Shown: in pieces, positions 56,056 to 64,000 of the stretch
Layout: each line of letters opens with the position of its first letter
Numbering within the stretch: position 1 is the stretch's first letter
Origin: Bryopsis sp. KO-2023
Lineage: Eukaryota > Chlorophyta > Ulvophyceae > Bryopsidales > Bryopsidaceae
Reading direction: 5' to 3'
DNA: 64,000 nt
Assembly (NCBI GenBank): GCA_030272585.1
Contig: BSYQ01000005.1
Coordinates: 2,976,001-3,040,000, forward strand
Made by a program: the position numbers and the translations under genes
Notes under the pieces: generated by a model
Told to the model about the DNA's origin: nothing
Databases searched by the model: none
The model's input: only the letters and a program-made list of their open reading frames with translations

Positions 56056-59000
56056 TCAAACACTGGATTCGACTTCGTGGATGGTTGGCCTCGGCTCCCT
56101 GCTGGTGGTGGTTGTATTGGCTGTAGAACTGGTGGCATTTTTGTTCCTCTTGTAACCCATTTCATGGAGTCGAGTCACCACCATGTTGGCTTTGTCCATT
56201 CGGAGCTCCCCGGATTCGTCATAATACTCTTCAGGGATATGCCCTTCTTTGCGGGCACGGTCCAGAGCTCTACAACAACAGTTTTTGTTATTCTGAATTG
56301 TTTGTAGTAATTCCAGGGGGGGTGGGGAAGGGGTTTTAAGAAAAAAAAATACCTTCACGAAAGGATAAATTCGCATCGAGTTTGAATTTGGATGTATTGC
56401 AAGATGGAAAAAAACGAGAATATGTTTAGTTTAATAACAATTCGAGTGAAACAATAATGAAATAAATATGAATGGAACGAAATAGGCTAAGGAATAAATT
56501 TAATAGAATGCAAAAAGAAAACATGAAATATTGCCGCCGAAGCAAAAAATAATAATATGAAAATCTTTTGAAAAACGAAATTGCTTTGAGAGGGGGTCGA
56601 GCTCAATCTTTCACATTTTTGAGGTCTTTTTTTTTTCAAAAGAAACAGCAACATTTTAGTTGCCATTTTTTTTTTAATTCTTGTTGAGAAGGAAGCATGT
56701 TTTTTTACTTGTTGAAATGGTATTGATTCAGCAGCATCGCGGGCCATCCGATCATGAAAGTGAATAAAGACAGGAAACCTCCCACCAGTCCCAGAATGTC
56801 GAAAATAGTCGAAGGGGGAGTCATTTCCACATTGACGCTTTCCGATGATGACCGGAAAAATGCTCGAGCTATCTGTAAAAGTAAATGAAATTTGTATTTA
56901 TTTATATTTATTTATCAAGTAAATGAAAAAAATAAAAGAGAGAGAGAAAATGAAATGAAACCGAAGCAATATCAGTAATAATTGCTCGGGTCAGAATTGA
57001 CGAATGTTTTTTTAATTATTTTTTTCTCTCTTTTTGGGCAGGGAGACAGGCAAAGAAAAGAAAAGGTCGAAAAAATAATTAAAAAAAACCTCATGGAAGT
57101 GAGTCAAGCAGAAACGATGATTTACTATTGGTATCCGCAAAAACAAATTCAGCGTATTGCATCATTGTTTGGTTTCTAAAAAAAGATAAACGATATTAGC
57201 AATGGAGGAGGAGGAGGAGAATTTCGGAATCAAGCCCTAAACTTGGCTTGGGTTTTTTCTAGTGTTTCATTCCCCCCCCCCTTGTTTTTACCTCCAAGGT
57301 TTCTGGCTCTTCAGCGGGCACCAGAAGTCCAGTTTCAGAATCGGTTTCCAATGGCAAAGTATTAGTCACGTTTTGCAAATTGAAAATCGTCGGGACGTAT
57401 TCAGCATCGTCAACTTCTGACGTCTGAGTCAACACACCGACAAAATATCAAACAATCGTTAATAAGCAAAAAAAAAGAAAAATACTCATACCCTCACTTT
57501 CACTTAAAAAAATACATATGTTTATTCATTTATTTATTCTTTTTTTCTTTCTTTGCTATACATAAAAAAAATTGCACACAATTTTCTTGACATCTTTGTG
57601 GCCGCCTTTTTTTCTTCTCCTGACTGAATTGCATCCGAGTTGAAAATATTGCCTGGTCAATATTTCTTTCTTGAAATCAAAATTGTTATATTGGAAGGGT
57701 GTGCACGAGGATTTGAATTCCTCCCTCATTTTTGTGAAAAAAAATTGGGGATGGTAATGTGTAGGGAGAGGAAAAGGAGCAAGATTCATTGGCTTGAGAA
57801 AACAAAACAAAACAAAACAAAACACACCGACCCAACAAAACATCCATCTCTCCCAGTTGAAACAAAACAAATGTGAGAAGGGGGGGAGGGGAGCTATTTC
57901 TTTTTTTCTTTAATGGAAAGATAAAAGCAGGTGAAAATTGAACAAACGGGCTATTACAGCAGTGGCCCCATATCGCTCATTTACACAATGGAACGAACTT
58001 CCATGAAAAATTTCACCTGCTTGATGTAAAACACTAATTAAATAAATGTCACACCCCAAACACAACACGCGCTGCATGACCTCAGACACCATTAATCATA
58101 GCACCACCCCCACCGATTCTTGAACAATCATGTCTGAAAACGAGGAGGAAAGCACGTCGAAGTCGACCAGGTAGTGGCCTTTGCTGATATCACGATGCAC
58201 CAGTAAGATATCCACGACGCTGCTCAAAAACTCTTTCACTTGCACCACTCTTTGCCACAAACTATATATCTGCAGTCCACAAAAAAAAAGAAAAGAAATA
58301 TCATTGATATTATCGATCCAGTCCATTATTAAAAAAACAGAAAGAACTTAAAAAAATGAAACAGATGAAAAAAAATTTGGGGGGGGGGGTGAAATCTCTG
58401 AACCAATAATCTAGAAATTAACCAAATCTCCTCTTTCTATTTTGAACACATCTTGGGCACGTCAGAAAAGTTTTTTGTTTTTTTTCGAGCCGATCGATAA
58501 CAAAAATCGATGCACCCCCTCAATACACCCTGCTTGATAAAAAAGTATGATTTTTTCAAGATGTGTGAACGAATACATGTCTCTGACCTTTTTCACTGTG
58601 TGGGTGATCCGGATATTATCCACTCCGTATTGAAACATCCCCACCAGGTACTTGACCTCGCCTGATGTTTCTCCAAACATAAAAGTAAAAACACAGCATA
58701 AACAGGGGAAAGTGCATCAGGGACATAATAGGAGGGGGGGGGAGGGGTTCAGGCAAACAATATCAATATCAACAAATATCAAGATGAAAAAAAAAAAAGA
58801 TGGAAAAAAATGAAAATGACACCCCATGTGTCAGACTACAGCTGCGCTCGGTTTTCCACGACTGGATAATTCACAGATTGACAAATATTGATGTGGATGA
58901 TTCTTGTCGTGGCAACCCACCTCCACTGATCTTCGAAAAGTCGAGGTCAAGACCTGGGGTGTTGTTTGTTTCCACTCCGGTCAGATTCAACCTCACCTCT

Positions 59001-60609
59001 GCCTCCACAAAAGCATAGATCTCATCCATAAACACACCCTGTCCGAGAAAACACAAAACAAAAATCAAAAAACAAATAAAAACACCAAACGAACGACAAT
59101 CGTTACACTCCACATTTCCCAACCTTTTTTTCCTTACTGTGATGCTGAAATCGACGCATTTCTTTGTTTCTTTGGGGACGGGGGGAAAAGATATTCTCAA
59201 TGGCAACCTTGAAAGATTTATTTATTTTTCGTGTTTTTTTTTTAACTTACCTGGATTCTTGGGTATGTGGCATTGGTCCGAGACGTCTGGACAAAGCGTC
59301 GAAGTTCGATTCCATTCTGTTCAACCGTGTCAATGTAACCCCATTGTGGACAGCTGCAATTCAAAACCAGATTGAAATCTTGTTTCGCCCAGTTCATTTC
59401 ACTTCAGCTCCCCCTCCCCCAGAATTTAAAACAAAAAATCAGAAAAAAACATCCTTCTTGTGGATTGTTCATGAACAAAAATGCACAAGCGATAAATCGA
59501 ATATGTATATGTGATTTTTTTTTATTGCCCAAACATTCACCACACCACACAGAAAACACCCGACAGAACACACGTTGCCAGATGAACACAGTCACAAAAA
59601 TCAGGCGAGCAGAAAGATTAATCTTCCTGTCCCTGCCCCCCCCCCCCCCCCCCCTATTTTTTTTTTTCAAAGTTTTTACCCACAATGCGAAAGTGTCATC
59701 CCTGTTGACGGAAGCACAAGGTCCGGCGGTTGTGCCTTTGAAGCAACATCTCTCCAGAGGGATGCGCACTTTCCATCTGCAAGCTCCACACTTTCCATCC
59801 CCCAACACCACATTTTGCCAGAAAAAAATGTCCACAATTTCGGGATGCTCCAGGGGATCCAATAACGTCAGATTGCTCGTTGTCACTTGCACACCAAACT
59901 GAACCAAAAAAAAAAAAACGACTCAAATTCAAAATTAAAACACCACAGTGAGGATGTTCCTATTTCTTGTAAGTGACCGACTAAAATTCATACGAGGAAG
60001 AATTTTTGCTGGGGACTTGTTCAAATATTGTGGGAAATTGATCCATTTCGTATCAATTTATATTCTTTAGATCGTCAACAGGGGCAATTACTACTCCGCA
60101 CAGATGCAATCCTGACAGCAGCGGTCCATTATACTTCTACTACCGCGGGCGCCGCCGGCGCCTTCAGTGCGCGGGCAATGACCGCACCAAGCTGATCGAA
60201 AATTACGAATCCCACCACCGCATGGTGGATGCGAACGTGGACACGCGCGCTACGGCGTTTTTGTTCTCACCCCAAATCCGTGCATTTCTCATCATAGCGT
60301 TATGCCTACCTCAGGGATCTGGATATCAGAGGTGGGGTCGATGATTTCCAGCGGGTCGTGCGCTCCTCTACTCATGCTCAAGTCGTAGGGGAGCGTGAGG
60401 TACTCAAACAGCACGTAAGCAACCGACGCCCCCACGACAAGAAACACCATCAAAGAGAACACGAAACCGGTCCAGGTCTTGTACTGGCTCAGTTCGGAGG
60501 GGGAGTGGCCATACAGGTCCAACGGCACCTTTGCACCCCTTCTCCCGGTTCGCTTCAGAGCGTTGACACCCGCCATGATGCCCCATCCTCCCCAGCCACC
60601 AGGTTTCAT
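56056..60609 (-). CDS. Two-pass membrane protein with large lumenal/extracellular domain (491 aa), unknown function
   Basis: Nine exons in phase: 60609-60310, 59898-59684, 59353-59251, 59038-58921, 58661-58588, 58269-58114, 57423-57292, 56872-56709 and 56269-56056. The N-terminal part has basic ALKRTGRRGAK then LDLYGHSPSELSQYKTWTG and a first membrane segment (FVFSLMVFLVVGASVAYVLF). The middle 300 residues have paired Cys (GDGKCGACRWK, ERCCFKG, PCASVNRD), several Asn-x-Ser/Thr sites and no membrane segment. A second membrane segment (FDILGLVGGFLSLFTFMIGW) comes near residue 400, then a charged tail ending with Thr/Ser-rich sequence. Both termini would be cytosolic. The layout resembles Erv46/ERGIC-type cargo receptors (short N-tail, TM, large lumenal domain, TM, tail), but the sequence is not convincing for that family. 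Introns are T-rich. Confidence 0.75.
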
Positions 60610-60747
60610 GTCGCACAGCAATCAAAGGGGGGTTGCGCAGCGGAACTGTGGCGAAATGAGCCAGCGAGGATTCTCGTTGGATATCTGCTGTGCAGAGCGT
60701 CCAGACAAATCGCACGAGGCCAACCACCCTCGTGCAATAATGGTCGG

Positions 60748-61375
60748 TCATATGGAAGATCGCGTACAGGGATGTTCCCACACGCGTTCATACTTCAAGA
60801 TCAAGTACCAGTACAGTTCACAGTGGAGGGGCGATACGAATATATTTGGAGTAGAACAGACAGGTTTATCTAGATTTTTTTGTCGTTTTGTTCGTGCAGC
60901 TGCGATGGGAAACTTCCGGGGTTGTCGTTCACAGCAAGGAGTTGCGACCTCCGTTGGTGCGAAAAGGGCCTGCCTTGAAAATGTGTCTCGTTGCGAGGGG
61001 GTGGATTGTTGGATAGCTTCCGTTGCATTGGTGTTGAAAATCACACCAGAACGTGATTTTGGAGTTACAGTGATCTCTGCAGTCTGTCGACAGTTTTGTT
61101 GTTCGTGCATTTGGCCCATTTTCACTGAGCACGGAGTGCTGAAAACATTGATTCAGCTTTACACATGAAAATAGTGCAACAAATGAAAACCCATGAAAAC
61201 AAGTGGAAACGAAAACCTTGAGAGCTTCCCCCATTCTCATTCGAAAAGCCTTGGCAACACGGGGCAGGTTTGCTGGCGCGGAATTGAGAACGAACACAGG
61301 GTCTCCAATCGGCGAAAACTTAGATACTAATGCACGATTAAGCGACTGTTGTAACACATCAACCGAAAGAACAAG
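60748..61375 (-). CDS. Candidate exons of an unknown protein or 5' exons of the two-pass membrane gene
   Basis: A 159-base exon, 61375-61217, lies between the acceptor TGCTGTTTCAG and the donor AAG|GTTTTC and reads DPVFVLNSAPANLPRVAKAF. A second open block from about 61074 downward reads ITVTPKSRSGVIFNTNATEA and would join in phase with an acceptor GCAGAG. No family is recognised. The upstream side of the first exon is cut by the repeated sequence starting 61391, so further 5' exons may have been separated or lost. Confidence 0.3.
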
Positions 61376-61390
61376 CTGAAACAGCAGATT

Positions 61391-61582
61391 CTCAAGTTAG
61401 CATCGATTACATTGGCCTATGCCTTACAGGCATGTTAAGTCTTTCTGGACCAGCGGCGGCCGAAGTCCCTTTCGAAAATACCACACACGATTCCACACAC
61501 GCCACCACCTCCCACGTACGAAAGGAAAACAGCTCTCGCCCCGGTCAGGTCCAAATGCAAGTGCTTTCATGCCACCCACGAC
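61391..61582 (+). repeat. Third copy of the palindrome's outer 192 bp
   Basis: Matches 34445-34636 (and the complement of 51195-51386) with only two base differences noticed. It begins at exactly the same base, CTCAAGTTAGC, as both palindrome arms, and ends where a MITE begins. It corresponds to sequence downstream of the secreted-protein gene, not to its exons. Confidence 0.9.
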
Positions 61583-61583
61583 A

Positions 61584-61846
61584 CTATGGGAAAACCCGCT
61601 CTGTGCGGGGTAGTAAAATCACCGTCGACTTCCGCCGAAAATCGAAGTCGCGAAAACCGACGCGGCAGTGAAAGGAAATGGTCGGAAATACCTGGGTTCG
61701 ACTCCCAGGCATTCCTGTGACGATCTGGGGCCGGAAAACGCCGTCGCTGACGAAGTCGTCAGCGACGGATGAAACCGCTGAAATCAACCCCGCACAGTCA
61801 GCCCCGCACAGAACAGTAACCCCGCACAGAGGGTGTCGCCCCATAA
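61584..61846. mobile_element. MITE, second full copy of the CTATAGG/CCGCACAG family
   Basis: Starts CTATGGGAAAACCCGCTCTG and ends in a block ending CCCCATAA, with CCGCACAG boxes near both ends, TGGGTTCGACTCCCAGG in the middle, ATCTGGGGCCGGAAAA, and the short inverted repeat GACGAAGTCGTC. All blocks occur in the same order in the 24779-25048 copy (other strand). No clear target duplication. It interrupts a copy of the palindrome-edge repeat directly after CACCCACGAC. Confidence 0.8.
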
Positions 61847-61849
61847 TCG

Positions 61850-62568
61850 CTACTCCCATAATCGCTACTCCCCTATCGCGCCATGTCCGCTACTGCCACC
61901 ACCGCTACTCGTCGGACATCGGGGCAGCCACATCCCAAAATAGCTTTACAGAAACCAACCCCGCTTTAGTAAACCGCACAAACGCTCCGCAGGTGTTTTC
62001 CCCCTTCGTCAAGTTTATCGTACCTCGACTACATGTGTCCCGAAGCTTGGGACGCCTTGTTGGGAGTGTTCGGTCCACACGATCAGGAGTTCTCTTGTTT
62101 CGGCGCTGGGCCATGTGGTGTTTAACGAAAGCAGGCTCATGGGGTGTTCAGAAAAGGGGGTGGTGGATGTTGAGCGGAGCTTGAGGTTTCAGAACAGGGC
62201 GCTAGGTACTGATGGACAGGTTCCTGGATGTCCGCCCATACACGAGGTAGGGGGGGTCGCTCGTGCAGCATTCTATTCTATTTCATTTTGTTTGTTTTTT
62301 TTTTTTTCGGTTTATTTCTCTTTTTTTCATTTTTTGGGGGGTTTATAAATTGTTTTTTTTTCTGCTTTTTTTTGGTTCATTTTGTGTTTACTTTCATTTT
62401 GTTTGTTTGTGTATATTTTTTTTTCCTGTTTTTCTTGGTTCAGTTTTTTTGTTTTTTTTCGTGTTTTTTTTGTGTTTGCTTTTTTAGCTTTTTTTTTTTT
62501 TTTTCCCCCGCACCCGAAAAGATTTGAAAGCACCATGCTAACGGATGAACATGAAACCCTTCACACAG
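61850..62568. other. Spacer with T-rich intron-like tract
   Basis: A short direct repeat ATAATCGCTACTCCC occurs at the left. The T-rich tract 62276-62500 looks like an intron. A possible plus-strand exon at 62115-62250 (RSLRFQNRALGTDG, donor GAG|GTAGGG) could belong to the condensin gene but does not show family motifs. Confidence 0.35.
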
Positions 62569-63482
62569 GGCTCGGACTTTTGGAGTGTGGACGATGCTGG
62601 TGCAAAGCAAAGTGATTCCGATAGATCACTACGTTCCGCTGGCAGAAGCGGGCTATCGACACCTGTCAGACAAGGCGGCCTTCATTCAGAAAGCTGCCAT
62701 CACGCTGCTGAAAGAAAAAGACAACCCATTTTTGAAATCTGGGCAAAGAAAGTGAAAACAGAATTTTATAGAAACATACGTATTGCATTGGCTTTTTTTT
62801 TCTGTCTTATTTTTTTTTTCCTTTTTTTTTCGTAGTTCGAAATCGAAGGGCTGGATGATGCGGTCAGAACAATGTTGACTTTGATATTCAGCATGGATAA
62901 ATCCATTCAGTCAAAAGTCATTGACGCTTTCAGAGACATTCACATCGACAGTCCTGGTGAGTGCGAAATAATATAACACTTTAATTGAAAAAAAATAAAA
63001 TTAAGAAGAGTGAGTTTTTCAAACTTTGCATGGAAAAGGGTTTTAATCTCATTTTGAATTCAAGAAAAAAGAAAAAAAAGCCTCGAAGAATTTATGTGAA
63101 ACACAATTTTTTAATTTTTTTTTTCTGTTAATGAGTTGCAAAAAATAAACCAAAAAAAATCAGATTCAAAAACAAAAATGGCTTCAGAACTAGTGTTTAA
63201 AAAAAAAAAACAAAAAAAAAAAACACAATCAGTGTTTTTTTTTCTCATTTTCTCATTTCTTTATTTTTTTAATGACCTTGGTCAGATGAGGATTCTGAAA
63301 ATCCAACAGGAACATCAGGAGATCCCCTGGTGACAGCAAACAATTTGATCGGACTGACGGTGGGTGTGACTGTGGAGGAAATGGTGTCTTTGGAAGAGAT
63401 GGTCAAACATCTGTGCAAAAGTGGGTGTCTGCCAGACAGCGTCGCGATGTCCCTGATCCTCATATCGAACAGATATAGAGAG
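62569..63482 (+). CDS. Condensin complex subunit 1 (CAP-D2/Ycs4 type), internal exons, gene continues to the right
   Basis: Three exons: 62569-62749, 62836-62956 and 63286-63482. Exon 1 reads FGVWTMLVQSKVIPID and HLSDKAAFIQKAAITLLKEK, followed by DNPF, the HEAT-repeat pattern of CAP-D2 (RSKVLQ...IP...L.DKS..VRK.AI.LL...NPF). Exon 2 reads LDDAVRTMLTLIFSMDKSIQ, matching G...AVRRML.LIWSK. Exon 3 reads ANNLIGLTVGVTVEEMVSLE and CKSGCLPDSVAMSLIL, matching the next family block. CAP-D2 is the HEAT subunit of condensin I, which compacts mitotic chromosomes. The spacing between exons 1 and 2 omits residues seen in other members, so an exon may be short or diverged. The first several hundred residues are not seen upstream. 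Later exons may start near 63875, but none is clear before the window ends. Confidence 0.8.
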
Positions 63483-64000
63483 GTTAAAAACGACGCGAAA
63501 AGAAATTGTCCCCTCTCGCCAAAGACGCGTTTGGTGGAGAGCAAAAGGGTGAGGATTCGAAAAGGGTCGAAAAAAAAAAATCTAGTAATAAAAACCTTGA
63601 TGAATTTCTTTATATATACTTGAAAAAAAATGGGAATTCGGCCACTCGTGTATTTTAGTCGAGTTCGACTTGTCTTTCTTTTCCTTTTTTTTTTGGAGAA
63701 TTAAGACCTTTCCAGTAAATTTTTGTTTTTAAATTCATAATTTTGCTGTTTATTTATTTATTTTTTTTTATTTCCACCTGGAAAAAACACACACAAACAT
63801 CCTCATTCTCAACATCCTAGTTGGAAATTGAGGTAGGTTATTGATAAAAATGCATATGCAACAGGCACATCCCCTGGATGTCTGGCAAAACAAATCAGCT
63901 GTGAGGCAAAATCACCACCACATGTCATTGACACACTCAGGTATGAAAAAAAAAATCTATTCTTTTTCTCGGAAGCGATTTAATTTTCTTTTTTTTTCCA
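63483..64000 (+). other. Intronic, T-rich end of window
   Basis: Mostly A/T runs. A possible short exon near 63873-63941 (after CATATGCAACAG, before CAG|GTATGA) has no family support. Confidence 0.35.

Noticed and set aside
62228-62536. Phe-rich frames that look like membrane segments
   Set aside because: They are translations of a T-homopolymer tract, most likely intronic.

Overview
This 64-kb window is nuclear DNA of an intron-rich eukaryote. Genes have many small exons with GT-AG (and two GC-AG) introns, no operons, and long AT-rich or homopolymer-rich spacers. The riboflavin-pathway-type HAD phosphatase at the left end reads like plant chloroplast PyrP2, and the retroelement is a chromovirus. 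A green or otherwise photosynthetic lineage, for example a streptophyte alga, is therefore the best guess. This is inference, and no ribosomal or organelle marker is present to test it.

Left third (1-33 kb), host genes: a HAD phosphatase (+, 1.1-2.6 kb); a 1143-aa secretory/membrane protein of unknown function (-, 6.1-10.0 kb); small unknown exons at 11-12.4 kb; a 379-aa protein with an RGG-rich tail (+, 13.8-15.1 kb); a stand-alone type II thioesterase (-, 15.5-17.2 kb) divergently paired with a CPSF6-like pre-mRNA 3'-end-processing protein (+, 17.7-20.8 kb); two clusters of unknown exons on the minus strand (21.0-22.3 and 24.3-26.2 kb) with an isolated glyoxalase II exon between them; a putative secreted protein with DP-x-TG repeats (-, 26.8-27.7 kb); and a complete MYSM1-like Myb+JAMM histone H2A deubiquitinase (+, 28.5-32.5 kb, 642 aa).

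Middle (33.7-51.4 kb) is a nested structure. A near-perfect palindrome with 1966-bp arms and a 74-bp spacer carries two divergently transcribed copies of a six-exon gene for a secreted, Ala- and Cys-containing 311-aa protein. A young Ty3/Gypsy chromovirus (36501-49431, TSD TGCAC, nearly identical 514/513-bp LTRs) sits inside one arm next to the spacer. An intact-looking 5142-bp hAT transposon (40856-45997, 8-bp TSD, 14-bp TIRs, spliced 830-aa transposase) sits inside the retroelement. The order of events is palindrome, then retroelement, then hAT. A 579-bp TA-target MITE lies just to the left of the palindrome.

Right part (51.4-64 kb): a five-exon secreted Cys-rich protein with a GPI-like tail (-), a nine-exon 491-aa protein with two membrane segments (-), and the middle of a condensin CAP-D2 gene (+) whose 5' part is not visible. 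In front of that gene lie a third copy of the palindrome's outer edge and a MITE. Three elements of one family (22.3, 24.8 and 61.6 kb) share a CTATAGG-type end and repeated CCGCACAG boxes.
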